A DNA stretch of 64,000 nucleotides from Planctomyces sp. SH-PL14 (GTDB lineage: Bacteria; Planctomycetota; Planctomycetia; Planctomycetales; Planctomycetaceae). Every line of letters begins with the position of its first letter. Position 1 is the stretch's first letter. A program made the position numbers and the translations under genes. The notes under the pieces are model-generated. The model made no database searches, was not told the origin of the DNA, and saw only the letters and a program-made list of their open reading frames with translations. Below are positions 1-8,540 of the stretch, piece by piece. The stretch covers positions 7,086,001 to 7,150,000 of the forward strand of contig NZ_CP011270.1 of assembly GCF_001610835.1 (NCBI RefSeq), written 5' to 3'.

Positions 1-579
1 CTCTCCCCGGTCGAGCTCTCGGAGCCGGCGGGCCTGGCGATCGCCGGCGACCAGCTCCTCGTGGCGGACACGAACAACCACCGGCTGCTGTCGGTCGATC
101 TCAAGACGAAGGCGACCCGCGAGTTTGTGATCAACGGCCTCACCCCTCCGGCTCCGCCGCAGCCCAGGGAAGAGAACGACGGACTCGCGCCGGTCGAACT
201 CCCGGCCATCGCCGCCAAGGCGGGGGAAACCCTGACGCTCACGCTCGATTTCACCCTCCCGCCGGCCCACAAGCTCAACCCGCTGGGGCCCGTCAGCTAT
301 CGCCTCAAGGCGGTCGGGACGGCGACGGCGGTCGATAGTGCCGTCCTCGGCGCCCGCCACGACGGCTCGGGCGAGGGGAGCACGGGAACGATCGAGCTCC
401 CCCTGGCCGCGACGCCGGGGAAGGGGACGTACGAGCTGACGATGAACTACACGTACTGCCGGGAAGGGACCGAGGCGGTCTGCCGCTTCGGCCGGCAGAA
501 GTGGAAGGTGACGATCACCACCTCGGCCGACGGTTCGACCAAGCCGGTTGCCATTCCGGTTCGTGTCGCCATGAATTGA
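1..579 (+). CDS. NHL-repeat protein, C-terminal part (5' end outside window)
   Basis: The reading frame is open from the first base, so the start lies upstream. The first residues (GLAIAGDQLLVADTNNHRL) form a typical NHL propeller repeat. A roughly 150-residue C-terminal domain follows, starting after a proline-rich linker (TPPAPPQP). It contains a beta-rich segment with two cysteines (YCREGTEAVC), as seen at the C-terminus of NHLRC2-like thioredoxin/NHL proteins. The thioredoxin part, if there is one, would lie outside the window, so the redox role is inferred. The next gene starts about 215 bp downstream. Confidence 0.7.
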   Translation, partial: LSPVELSEPAGLAIAGDQLLVADTNNHRLLSVDLKTKATREFVINGLTPPAPPQPREENDGLAPVELPAIAAKAGETLTLTLDFTLPPAHKLNPLGPVSYRLKAVGTATAVDSAVLGARHDGSGEGSTGTIELPLAATPGKGTYELTMNYTYCREGTEAVCRFGRQKWKVTITTSADGSTKPVAIPVRVAMN

Positions 580-793
580 TCGGGAGGGAGCTGGTTCCGA
601 GTGGCGGACGTAATGTGCCAGCACGCTGAGACCCGGGGGCCGGGCAGGCGGCGGCAGATCACGTCAACTTGCGCCGCCGGTTCCCCAATCTCGTCCGTTC
701 CCCTCTTCCTTCCGCCTGTTCCGGCGGTTCTGTACCGTACCGGTCGTGCTCTGCATTGCTCCCCCGCGTCCCCAAGTATCGCGTGAGGCAGAC

Positions 794-1135
794 ATGGCGA
801 AACCTCCGGTCCTGCAGGTGTACCAGGCAGGCGAGACAACGATCGTCGGGTTCTGTGGCCAGGAGATCCTGGACGAGATTGGCGTCTCGCAGTGCCGGAC
901 CGAGGTCATTGAGATTCTCAAGGCCAACGACTGCAAAGTGCTCGCCTTCGACCTCACGGGCGTCCAGATCATCCCGAGCGGACTGCTCGGGCTGCTCTCC
1001 TCGATCCGGCAGATGGGTGTCGACGTCCATCTCTACAATCCGTCTGACGACGTCCGCGAGGTCCTCTCCGTGACGCACCTCGAACGGGTGATGCCGATCC
1101 ACGTCGTTGAAGTCGATCGACCGGCGAAAGGCTGA
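794..1135 (+). CDS. STAS-domain protein (anti-sigma factor antagonist-like)
   Basis: A 113-residue single-domain protein with the STAS fold pattern: an N-terminal strand, the segment CKVLAFDLTGVQIIPSGLLG around residues 54-74, and a C-terminal helix. In SpoIIAA-type antagonists a serine sits in the loop after DLxGV and is phosphorylated by a partner kinase. Here IIPSGLLG supplies a serine near that position, so regulated binding to an anti-sigma kinase is possible. The ATG at 794 was chosen because GAGG lies five bases upstream. The frame opens earlier, but those residues do not fit the domain. No kinase or sigma gene is adjacent. Confidence 0.75.
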   Translation: MAKPPVLQVYQAGETTIVGFCGQEILDEIGVSQCRTEVIEILKANDCKVLAFDLTGVQIIPSGLLGLLSSIRQMGVDVHLYNPSDDVREVLSVTHLERVMPIHVVEVDRPAKG

Positions 1136-1138
1136 ACC

Positions 1139-2299
1139 GTGGCGCAGGGGAGTCCGACGGGAACGGGGCGGCCCGAGAAGATGGGGGTCGATTCCAGCCG
1201 GTGGTCGCGGGTGCGGGAGTTGGCGCAGGATGCGGCGAACTCCGGGATCTCCCGATTGGCGATCGCCGTCGCGGGATGCGGAACGACGCTCGATCCAGTT
1301 TTCGTCCAGAACGAACGGGGAGCCCTGCCGGCAAGGCCCCTCGACGATGACTCGATTTTTCTCGTCGCCTCGCTGACGAAACCGATCGTCGCGATGGCGG
1401 CCCTGCTCCTCGTCGAGCGGGGCAGGCTGACTCTGAATGACCGCGTCTCCGACCTGCTGCCGCTCAAGGACTCCTCGAAGAAGTCGCTCACGCTCCGTCA
1501 TCTGCTGACCCACACGTCAGGGCTGCCCGACATGCTCCCGGGCAACCGGGAGCTGCGGATGGCCCGCTCGCCGTTCGAGGCGTTCTACGAAGGGACGCTC
1601 CAGGCCGCGATGGACTTTCCGCCCGGGCGCGGCGTCCAGTACCAGAGCATGGGATTCGTTCTTCTGGACCGGATCATTGCGGACGCGGCGGGTGTTCCGA
1701 CGGCGCGGTTCATCCAGGAGGAGATCTTTGAGCCCTGCGGTATGAACGCCTCGATCCTGGGGGCGCCGGACGGGTGGTTTGACGGCGGTTCTCCGCAGTT
1801 GGAGCGGATCGTTCCTGTTCAAGTCCCGCCGGAGCAGGTCGGGGGGGACGAGTGGAACTGGAACAGCCGGTACTGGCGTCAGTTCGGTGCCGCGTGGGGG
1901 GGGCTTCTTTCGACGCCGGCGGACCTGGCTCGGTTCTGTCTGATGATGCTGTCGCGCGGGAGTGTCGGGGGTCGGAAGCTGTTTTCTCCCGCGACGATTG
2001 CCGCCGCGACGACCAACCAGCTCGGCGCGTTCCCTGACGTCCCGGAGGCGGACCGACGCTGTCGCGGGTGGGGGCTCGGCTGGCGGATGCAGTGGCCGGC
2101 GCATGCCGCCTCGTTTGGGGACCTGCTGTCGCCTGCGACTTATGGTCACTGGGGAGCGACGGGGACTGTCTTCTGGATTGATCCGCAGCTGGACCTGGCG
2201 ACCGTGATCCTGACCGACACGCCGCTTGATCGCAGCACGCGGTGGATTATGCGGCTGTCTAATGCGATCGCGGCGGCCCGGTTGGAGTCCGCGCGCTAA
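1139..2299 (+). CDS. Serine hydrolase of the class C beta-lactamase family
   Basis: A 386-residue protein of the beta-lactamase/PBP-like esterase family. The nucleophile motif SLTK is at residues 78-81, the second motif is YQS rather than YxN (in GVQYQSMGF), and the third is HWGATGT near the C-terminus, in the position of KTG. These features are typical of the esterase/transpeptidase-like branch and not of true lactamases. LRHLLTHTSGLPDM is another family signature. The GTG start lies 3 bp after the STAS stop codon, so the two genes are probably cotranscribed. An alternative ATG is at 1181. No signal peptide is seen. The substrate cannot be told from the sequence. Confidence 0.85.
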   Translation: MAQGSPTGTGRPEKMGVDSSRWSRVRELAQDAANSGISRLAIAVAGCGTTLDPVFVQNERGALPARPLDDDSIFLVASLTKPIVAMAALLLVERGRLTLNDRVSDLLPLKDSSKKSLTLRHLLTHTSGLPDMLPGNRELRMARSPFEAFYEGTLQAAMDFPPGRGVQYQSMGFVLLDRIIADAAGVPTARFIQEEIFEPCGMNASILGAPDGWFDGGSPQLERIVPVQVPPEQVGGDEWNWNSRYWRQFGAAWGGLLSTPADLARFCLMMLSRGSVGGRKLFSPATIAAATTNQLGAFPDVPEADRRCRGWGLGWRMQWPAHAASFGDLLSPATYGHWGATGTVFWIDPQLDLATVILTDTPLDRSTRWIMRLSNAIAAARLESAR

Positions 2300-2335
2300 G
2301 CGCTGTCCGCAACTCAGCGTCATCGGCCCACCGAG

Positions 2336-2660
2336 GTCCAGGGGGCACCCTGGTGGGGAGTGCAGAGGGGCAACGCCCCTTTGCCCGCCGGAGGCCTGGC
2401 CGTCGAGAGATGTCTGAAGGAGCACGTGTCCAAGCGCGGACAACGTGCCGGATGCCCCTTCAACTAACCCGCGGGGACTGCAAAACGAGCGGTGTCGATG
2501 GAATGAGTCCTCAACGCTGGTACCACAATGGGGGCATCCGTTGTGTCCCACGGTTCAGCGAGGAAAATGCCTCCGGGGTCAAGGGGGTGAGACCCCCTTG
2601 ACCCCAAGCTGCCATGGCACGTTGGGTTTGAGCTATCAGAGCCGTGCCGGCAAGCACGCC
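2336..2660 (+). repeat. Dispersed intergenic repeat, copy A
   Basis: First of four copies of a roughly 310-325 bp element. Shared blocks in order are: a hairpin-forming CCAGGGGGCACCCTGG at the left end, TTGCCCGCCGGAGGCC, GTCCAAGCGCGGAC, GCCGGATGCCCC, CATCCGTTGTGT, a GTCAAGGGGG/CCCCCTTGAC hairpin, GCACGTTGGGTTTGAGC and the right end CGTGCCGGCAAG. This copy fills the gap between the convergent hydrolase and hemQ genes, with 36 bp to one stop codon and 2 bp to the other. Short reading frames inside it are not conserved between copies. Confidence 0.9.
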
Positions 2661-2662
2661 GT

Positions 2663-3466
2663 TCAGACACCCGCCTCGAGCTTGAGGTGCTTCAACAGGT
2701 CGCCGGCCGACAGGATGTACCCAATGTAGAACGGACCGAACGCCGCGTACTTCGCCGACGCCTGATCGAACCGCATCGTGTACACAATCTCCTTGATGTG
2801 CTCCGGCGACCGGCTCCAGAGCGTCACCCCCCACTCCCAGTCATCGAAACCGGTCGACGCCGTGATCAGCTGACTCACCTTGCCGGCGAACTTGATCCCC
2901 GAAGTGGCATGCTCCGCCATCAGCGCGGACCGGACACTGAACGGCTCCGTGAACCAGTTCGCGTGCGGATCCCGGATCTTGTTCATCGGGTAAAAACAGA
3001 TCACCGGGAAGTTCGGAAAGTCCGGATACAGCCGCTGCTGATTCATCATCGGCAGCCGCTGCTCATAAGCCCGGACTTTGGCGGCGTAGCTCGGATCCTC
3101 CGCCGAGACCCCGTCCATCTTCAGCCGCTCGCTGTACTGCTCGACCGTCGGGACATACTCGGAGACTTCCGTGATCGACACGAACGAGTACGTCGGCTCG
3201 AGCGCCGCACCGATCGCCGTGGCCCGGATCGCCTGCTTGACCGCGTCGATCTTGAGGGGATCTGGATCGAGCATCATCAGCCCGAAGTCCGCCCGGTGCC
3301 CCGAGACGGCAAACACCTGCAGCCGCTCCGGATTGCCGGCCCGCTCCGGATTCAGGAGCTCTTCGAGCTGGCTCAGGCCCGCCCGCCGAGCCGCGGAGTC
3401 GAGACCGCCCCACACCTGCGGATTCACCCGGTAGTACAGGTGCAGGCAGTGCCACCCCGTCGTCAT
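2663..3466 (-). CDS. hemQ: Coproheme decarboxylase / chlorite dismutase family (HemQ)
   Basis: HemQ converts coproheme III to heme b in the coproporphyrin-dependent heme pathway of the cytoplasm. The C-terminal half carries the family signature IVYTMRFDQASAKYAAFGPF followed by YIGYILSAGDLL. The segments DFPVICFYPMNKIR-like and DDWEWGVTLWS also fit. The start is placed at the ATG of MTTGWHCLHLYYR, giving 267 residues, close to the usual length of about 250. The frame extends upstream without family similarity, and no clear Shine-Dalgarno sequence decides the start. No other heme gene is adjacent. Confidence 0.87.
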   Translation of the reverse strand: MTTGWHCLHLYYRVNPQVWGGLDSAARRAGLSQLEELLNPERAGNPERLQVFAVSGHRADFGLMMLDPDPLKIDAVKQAIRATAIGAALEPTYSFVSITEVSEYVPTVEQYSERLKMDGVSAEDPSYAAKVRAYEQRLPMMNQQRLYPDFPNFPVICFYPMNKIRDPHANWFTEPFSVRSALMAEHATSGIKFAGKVSQLITASTGFDDWEWGVTLWSRSPEHIKEIVYTMRFDQASAKYAAFGPFYIGYILSAGDLLKHLKLEAGV

Positions 3467-3752
3467 GCGGATGGTCGGATCAGGCAGGGGAGCGGCGTGA
3501 GAGGGAGGACGCACGCGAAGTTCCTTGAAGAGTTTTTCGGAAAGGCTTTGCGAAGACAGCACCGGGGGCCGGGCAGCCGTCGACAGCCACCAGCGAAGGT
3601 GACCAATCTGCCGGGGGCTACAGGTGTGGTTGGCCTGAACTGTCCCGGCGGTCACGGATTATGGCGACCGGGTGATGGGGCGGCAAACTGGGCGCGGCTC
3701 GCCGTTCTCCGGGGAGTCGGTAAAATCGCCCATCGTGTCCCAGGAGTCTTCT

Positions 3753-5084
3753 ATGCGTTGCAACTTGCAGTGGGTTCTCACGGCCCTGACCGCCTTCACC
3801 CTCACCCGACCCGCTTCGGCGGGAGACTGGCCCCAGTGGATGGGCGAAGCGCGGGATGGGCTCTGGAAAGAGACGAGGATCGTCGACCGGATTCCTCAGG
3901 ACGGCCTCAAGGTGCTGTGGCGGGTTCCCGTCGGCGGAGGCTACTCGGGGCCAGCGGTTGTGGGGGATCGGGTGTATGTCACCGACTACCAGAAGACGGC
4001 CGGGACGATCACGAACAACCCCGGCTCACGGGATGAACTGACCGGACAGGAACGGGTCCTGTGCCTGAATGCGAAGACGGGCGAGGTCCTCTGGAAGCAC
4101 GAATACGACCGGCCGTACAAGCTTTCGTACCCCAGCGGTCCCCGCGCCACGCCGACCGTGGCGGACGGTCTCGTTTACGCCCTCGGCGCCGAGGGGAACC
4201 TGTGGTGCCTCAAGGCGGACTCCGGCGAAGTCGTCTGGTCGAAGGACTTCGTCAAGGACTACTCCGCGCCGGTCCCGATCTGGGGCTTCAGCGGCCATCC
4301 TCTCATCGACGGACCCCGGCTGATCTGCCTCGTCGGAGGGAAGGGAAGCGTGGCCGTCGCCTTCGACCGTAAGACCGGCGAGGAGAAGTGGCGGGCGCTG
4401 TCGGCCTCGGAGTCGGGATATGCTCCCCCTTCGATGATCGAAGCGGGAGGCAAGCGGCAGCTCCTGGTCTGGGATGCCGACAAGCTGAACTCCCTCGACC
4501 CAGAGACCGGTGCGGTCTACTGGTCGCAGGACCTCAAACCAAGCTACGGGATGTCGATCATGGCCCCGCAGAAGGAGGGGGACCTCCTGTTCGCCAGCGG
4601 GATCGGCAACGTTGGGGCGGTCTTCCGCCTCGATTCGACGCGGCCGGCCGCGGAGCGGGTCTGGGAAGCGAACGCCTCCAAGGGACTGGCCGCCGCCAAC
4701 GTGACGCCGCTGATCGTCGACGGGACGGTCTACGGTGCCGACTGTCAGCAGGGGGCCTTCCGGGCCTTCAATCTGGCGGACGGAAAGCGGCTCTGGCAGT
4801 CGTTCCAGCCGACCACGGGAGGGAAGCGGGGCGCGTCGCACGGGACCGCGTTCCTGGTCCGGAACGGTTCGCGGTTCTTCCTTTTCAGCGAAACCGGGGA
4901 CCTCATCGAGGCGAAGCTGACCCCGACCGGCTATGAGGAACTCGGACGGTTCCATGTTCTCGAACCGAGCCAGACCGTGTTCGGTCGGGAGGTGGTCTGG
5001 TCGATGCCCGCCTTCGCGAATCAGTGCGTCTACGCCCGCAACGACAAGGAACTGGTCTGCGTCTCGATGGCCGCCGACGAGTAG
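3753..5084 (+). CDS. Secreted PQQ-like beta-propeller protein
   Basis: A 443-residue protein with a signal peptide (MRCNLQWVLTALTAFTLTRP, cleavage after ASA) and repeated propeller blades. These include NAKTGEVLWKHEYDRP, LKADSGEVVWSKDF, DRKTGEEKWRAL, DPETGAVYWSQDL and NLADGKRLWQSF. The pattern is that of the PQQ-enzyme/BamB-type repeat family. The ATG at 3753 is preceded by CAGGAG at a good distance, which decides against earlier in-frame starts. No cofactor-binding or catalytic signature of a quinoprotein dehydrogenase is visible, so a structural or binding role in the periplasm is as likely as catalysis. Confidence 0.85.
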   Translation: MRCNLQWVLTALTAFTLTRPASAGDWPQWMGEARDGLWKETRIVDRIPQDGLKVLWRVPVGGGYSGPAVVGDRVYVTDYQKTAGTITNNPGSRDELTGQERVLCLNAKTGEVLWKHEYDRPYKLSYPSGPRATPTVADGLVYALGAEGNLWCLKADSGEVVWSKDFVKDYSAPVPIWGFSGHPLIDGPRLICLVGGKGSVAVAFDRKTGEEKWRALSASESGYAPPSMIEAGGKRQLLVWDADKLNSLDPETGAVYWSQDLKPSYGMSIMAPQKEGDLLFASGIGNVGAVFRLDSTRPAAERVWEANASKGLAAANVTPLIVDGTVYGADCQQGAFRAFNLADGKRLWQSFQPTTGGKRGASHGTAFLVRNGSRFFLFSETGDLIEAKLTPTGYEELGRFHVLEPSQTVFGREVVWSMPAFANQCVYARNDKELVCVSMAADE

Positions 5085-5134
5085 ACGGAACGATGGAAAG
5101 AGGATGAGCGGAGGCGGGGAAGGGCGGGAGAGAC

Positions 5135-5734
5135 GTGCCGATGCCAACGCGCCCGCCCGACGTCGCCCGCCACGCCCCCGGCACCGCCGCGGCGGCTCGC
5201 CTCTTTCTGGCGCTGGCCGCCAGCATCGTCGGGATCGCGATCCTGCTCGGCTGGGGGCTCGTGCGACTGGCGGGACGGCAGGTCGTCGTGACGACGAACG
5301 GCATGCGGTTCCCCCCCGCGTTCGTCCTGAGCTCGCTGCTGCTCTTTGCCGGGAGTCTGGCGCTGCACCGGGCCGTCTCCTGGGTCCGGATCGAAAAGCA
5401 GCACCTCTTTCGCCGCTGGCTTCTGATTTCTCTCGGGCTGGGGGCCGCCTTCATGGGGGTCCAGACCTACGGGCTGTGGGCCATGCTCCCGGCGGAGCGG
5501 TCGGCCGAGGAGGCGTCGCTCGGCATCACACCGTTCGTCCTGATGCTCGCGGCCCTGCACGTCATGCACTTCGTCGTGGCGACGCTGTTCGTGGTGCTGA
5601 TCACGGTCCGTTCGTTCCGGGACCGCTATGACCATGAGTACTACTGGGGCGTCCGGTACTGCGCCTGGTTCTGGCACTTCCTGGGAATCGTGTGGTGCGG
5701 AATCCTGGCCGTCATGATGATCGCCGTCACCTGA
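5135..5734 (+). CDS. Heme-copper oxidase subunit III family protein
   Basis: A 199-residue membrane protein with five predicted transmembrane helices, at about residues 20-45, 60-85, 90-115, 130-160 and 170-198. The motifs LHVMHFVVATLFV and YWGVRYCAWFWHFLGIVW match helices of cytochrome c/quinol oxidase subunit III. The five-helix form is usual for CyoC/CtaE-like subunits. No subunit I or II gene lies nearby, so it must assemble with proteins encoded elsewhere or act alone. The GTG at 5135 is used here, and an ATG two codons later is equally possible. Confidence 0.78.
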   Translation: MPMPTRPPDVARHAPGTAAAARLFLALAASIVGIAILLGWGLVRLAGRQVVVTTNGMRFPPAFVLSSLLLFAGSLALHRAVSWVRIEKQHLFRRWLLISLGLGAAFMGVQTYGLWAMLPAERSAEEASLGITPFVLMLAALHVMHFVVATLFVVLITVRSFRDRYDHEYYWGVRYCAWFWHFLGIVWCGILAVMMIAVT

Positions 5735-5864
5735 GTGGTGTCGCTCTCTCTTTTCCAAAGCTCTGCCAGTGAGCTTCCCCCCTCCGGGACCGCTCGATCG
5801 CTCGTTCCGGTCGCGACTTGAGTCCGGAAAGGGCCGACGGTAGCGGTTGCGCAGCCTCGCTAAA

Positions 5865-5879
5865 TTTCCGGACCGGAAA
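5865..5879. promoter_or_regulatory. Perfect palindrome upstream of a small gene, possible operator
   Basis: TTTCCGGACCGGAAA is a perfect 7+1+7 palindrome about 95 bp before the start of the 75-residue gene at 5975. A binding site for a dimeric regulator is one reading, but no regulator is known and it could be chance. Confidence 0.25.
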
Positions 5880-5974
5880 AGTTTCACTACACGGTCAAGG
5901 TTCTCAATTGGGGTGTGCTGGGTGGCCGAAAAGATTACCAGACCTTCCCAGTTGACGCCGTTTGAAGACCTGCC

Positions 5975-6202
5975 ATGACCCCGATCCTGACCCTCGACGC
6001 CTCCGCTTCGGCCTCCATCACTCCGGCCGGCGCGTTTCTGAACCGGATCGTCCGGCACGACGTCGCGGTTGATCGGGCCGCGGGGGAGTTCGATCGCTGG
6101 TGCACGGACCGGGAGCTGCGAGAGCAGGCTCTGCGTCGCCAGATGCAGGAACTCCGGAGCGCGGTCTCGACCGTCCTGTTCCGGACCGGCAAGCCGAAGT
6201 AG
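5975..6202 (+). CDS. Small hypothetical protein
   Basis: A 75-residue protein without recognised family. The C-terminal half (WCTDRELREQALRRQMQELR) is strongly helical and charged, and may form a coiled coil. No membrane segment or signal peptide is seen. The gene stands alone in a roughly 750 bp stretch between the oxidase subunit and the alkyltransferase-like gene, and its ribosome binding site is weak. A frame on the opposite strand overlaps it, but that one has an arginine-rich, low-complexity composition typical of a shadow. It may still be a chance frame. Confidence 0.45.
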   Translation: MTPILTLDASASASITPAGAFLNRIVRHDVAVDRAAGEFDRWCTDRELREQALRRQMQELRSAVSTVLFRTGKPK

Positions 6203-6492
6203 GGCGGCCCGGTCCAGGGTGAGCGATCGATGCTCGCTCAGCCTCGATTCGGGAGGCAGCGCAAGTGATTCCTGCTCTAACGATTAAGCGATCGCTCCCG
6301 TGTCGAGCCTGGGTGGCCGACCGGAAGCGTCCCCGGAGGAATCCCGGCGATCTCCGGTCGCGAGACAGTTCGTTCTTGAAGTCGTGGCGGCTGGCGGTTA
6401 CGGTCAAAACTGCGTCAGAAACTCCAGGGATCCTGCTGGTCGATCCTGGAGCGAGGTGTTCCAGCGGACCACGCAGTACCGGGGAGCGCGGG

Positions 6493-6858
6493 ATGGCGAG
6501 TGCACGGGCAACAGCTTTGGCCGAAGTGTTGTGGGAGTTGAAGCGAGCGGATCGTTTTGCCACATGCAGCGCAGTGGCCCGTCGCGCGGGATTTGCTCCG
6601 GGACCGGATGGGCGAATCGTCCGCAGCAGCCTCGAAGTGGTCCGACAGGAGTGGCCGCATCTTCAATGGTGGCGAGTCCTTCCCGACGACGGCCGGATTG
6701 AGCACACCGGCTCGCTGGCGGTCCAGTTGCGGGAATACGGCGTGACCCTCGAAGCCGATCCGAACGGTCCCTACGCGCACGTCATCCTCGACGAGCGGAG
6801 CCTGATGGTCTGGTCCAGCGAAGCGGCTGCGGTCGCAGTCGAGACCGCCAAAGTGTGA
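6493..6858 (+). CDS. Alkyltransferase-like (MGMT DNA-binding domain) protein without the reactive cysteine
   Basis: A 121-residue protein resembling the C-terminal DNA-binding domain of O6-methylguanine-DNA methyltransferase. The helix pattern CSAVARRAGFAPGPDGRIVR corresponds to the helix-turn-helix. LQWWRVLPDDGRI corresponds to the active-site segment PCHRVxxxdGxl, with tryptophan (residue 59) in place of the cysteine. The same Cys-to-Trp change defines alkyltransferase-like (ATL) proteins, which bind alkylated guanine and hand it to nucleotide excision repair. That role is inferred from the family. The ATG at 6493 follows GGGGAG; the frame upstream has no similarity. Confidence 0.72.
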   Translation: MASARATALAEVLWELKRADRFATCSAVARRAGFAPGPDGRIVRSSLEVVRQEWPHLQWWRVLPDDGRIEHTGSLAVQLREYGVTLEADPNGPYAHVILDERSLMVWSSEAAAVAVETAKV

Positions 6859-6923
6859 ACGGGACCGGTCAAAGCTGGACGCCTTGAAACCGTCCGTCGC
6901 CGGCGATCATGCCGGGGCGGCGA

Positions 6924-7553
6924 TCACCGATCTGGCGAACCGATCGCCTGCAGGTACCGGGACAGTTGAAGCTGAACCTTCTGCAGGCATCGCCAGGCGG
7001 CGGGGGCGAGAATCATCTTCTGCTGCGACTTGCTTCCGGTCGCCTCGAGCTCTTCGCCGTGATCGAGCGTGTACAGCACGTGCACCTGCAGATAGTTCAG
7101 AAGGTCCGATAGCTGGGCCGCCTGCAGGGTGGTGAGATCGGAAGGGAGTTCCGGCGGCGGGACCGTCGGAGACGTCACGAGCGGATTGACCCGCTTGTCC
7201 GTGCTGTCGTCATCGTCGTCGCGCTGGACTGTGGCGCGGCCCGCGCTCTCATCGAGTTCCTCCTCGCTTCCGTAGAGGAGGGTGCAGCGGCCGATGACGA
7301 TCTGGTCTCCCGGCTGGAGGACCCGGATCTTGATCGGGTGCCCGTTGATCCGCGTGCCGTTCGTGCTGTCGACGTCTGTCAGGATGATCCGGCCGGAGTC
7401 CTCCTGGATCCGGGCGTGCAGGCGGCTGACGCGGTCATCGTTGAGGCGGATGTCGCAGTCTTCTTCCCGACCGATCGTGACGGGGGTCTCGAGGTCGGCA
7501 TAGGTTCGCCCCGCCTCCAGGCCGTCGAGAATCTGAAACGTCACGAAGGCCAT
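6924..7553 (-). CDS. FHA-domain protein
   Basis: A 209-residue protein with an N-terminal forkhead-associated domain (residues about 5-95) containing all key positions: TIGREEDCDI, the SRLHA loop and DVDSTNGTRING. FHA domains bind phosphothreonine peptides, so a serine/threonine kinase substrate is the expected partner. An acidic linker (RDDDDDSTDK) and a helical C-terminal domain of about 75 residues (LTTLQAAQLSDLLNYLQVHV onwards) follow. No kinase is adjacent. A receiver gene lies about 100 bp upstream on the same strand, so the two may be cotranscribed. The start is the ATG of MAFVTFQILDG. Confidence 0.82.
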   Translation of the reverse strand: MAFVTFQILDGLEAGRTYADLETPVTIGREEDCDIRLNDDRVSRLHARIQEDSGRIILTDVDSTNGTRINGHPIKIRVLQPGDQIVIGRCTLLYGSEEELDESAGRATVQRDDDDDSTDKRVNPLVTSPTVPPPELPSDLTTLQAAQLSDLLNYLQVHVLYTLDHGEELEATGSKSQQKMILAPAAWRCLQKVQLQLSRYLQAIGSPDR

Positions 7554-7651
7554 CTTGGCGAACCTCAAGGAAGCAGCCGCCCCTCGCCCACCCGCGTCGG
7601 CAGCGGACCGCTCACACGATTGTCCCCGGCAGGCCCGCGCCGGCCAAGCGC

Positions 7652-8062
7652 CTACGAAACGGTGCAGGGAATATTGGGATCATGATAGCGGTCGCGGAGC
7701 GCCGTGTAGACCTCGGACAGGAGATCGCGGCGGCTGACCGGTTTTCGCAGCACGCCGTAGGCCTGGGCCGCGCGGGCTTCCTGGGCCAGCCGCTCGGTGA
7801 GGTCGGCGGTGATCAGGATGCAGGGGAGCCCTGTCCGGACCTGCTGGATGATCCGCAGGGCATCGAGTCCCGTCAGCAGGTGCATGTGCATGTCGAACAG
7901 AGCCAGGTGAATCGGCTCGTGTTCGACGATTTCGAGCGCCCGCTCCGCTGACGGGACCGACAGCGTGAGGAAGTGCGGCTCGAGGATGCTTTCAAGCGTT
8001 TCCCGGAAGCCGGCATCGTCGTCGGCGATCAGGACGCGGTACGTTGTGCTGGGCGAGGCCAC
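7652..8062 (-). CDS. Single-domain response regulator (receiver only)
   Basis: A receiver domain of about 136 residues with the acidic pair IADDD, the phosphoacceptor aspartate in HLALFDMHMHLLTGLDAL, a threonine in ILITADL and the lysine in GVLRKPVS. There is no output domain, so it probably acts by binding a partner. Two adjacent GTG codons (8062 and 8065) lie downstream of GAGAGGA at a suitable distance, so one of them is the likely start. An ATG at 8116 would add 18 unrelated residues across an AT-rich stretch that looks more like a promoter. The gene precedes the FHA gene. Confidence 0.8.
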   Translation of the reverse strand: MASPSTTYRVLIADDDAGFRETLESILEPHFLTLSVPSAERALEIVEHEPIHLALFDMHMHLLTGLDALRIIQQVRTGLPCILITADLTERLAQEARAAQAYGVLRKPVSRRDLLSEVYTALRDRYHDPNIPCTVS

Positions 8063-8202
8063 CACGAGATCCTCTCGTAGCGAGGAAAAGGCAAAATGTT
8101 CACTATCGCATAACACATTCTACGCAGACGCGTCAATTGGTATTGATGGATTCCCGGGATTGGCGCGCGTTCGGTGGCGTGGCAACGTCGCTGGTCGAAC
8201 GG

Positions 8203-8507
8203 GGTCCAGGGGCACCCTGGTGGGGAGTGCAGAGGGGGAACGCCCCTTTGCCCGCCGGAGGCCTGGCCGTCGAGAGATGTCTGAAAGAGTGGGTGTCCAA
8301 GCGCGGACGACGTGTCGTATGCCCCCTCACAACACGCTGGGATTCCAGGGCGACCGGTGAGTTCTCACCGCCGGCATCACAAAGGGGACATCCGTTGTGT
8401 TCCACGGTTCCTCAGGGAAGCGCCTCCGGCGGCAAGGGGTTGCCCCCTTGACCCCGGCTGCCGTAGCACGTTGGGTTTGAGCTGTCAGAGCTGTGCCGGC
8501 AAGGACG
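8203..8507 (+). repeat. Dispersed intergenic repeat, copy B
   Basis: This copy shares the left end (TCCAGGGGCACCCTGG), the TTGCCCGCCGGAGGCC arm, GTCCAAGCGCGGAC, the GCCTCCGGCGGCAAGGGG arm and the right end (GTGCCGGCAAGGACG) with the others. The middle (about 8330-8380) is more diverged, with a GGTGAGTTCTCACC dyad not found in other copies. It lies between the receiver gene's 5' end and the dehydrogenase stop codon, with 33 bp between its right end and that stop. Confidence 0.9.
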
Positions 8508-8540
8508 TCATTCGAAAACTCTGACTTCCTCGCGGCACCG

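Noticed and set aside
2353-2729. Short frames inside the repeats (also 8133-8405, 20044-20766, 41846-42331)
   Set aside because: The frames are not conserved between copies and differ in length and strand. The repeats explain the shared bases.
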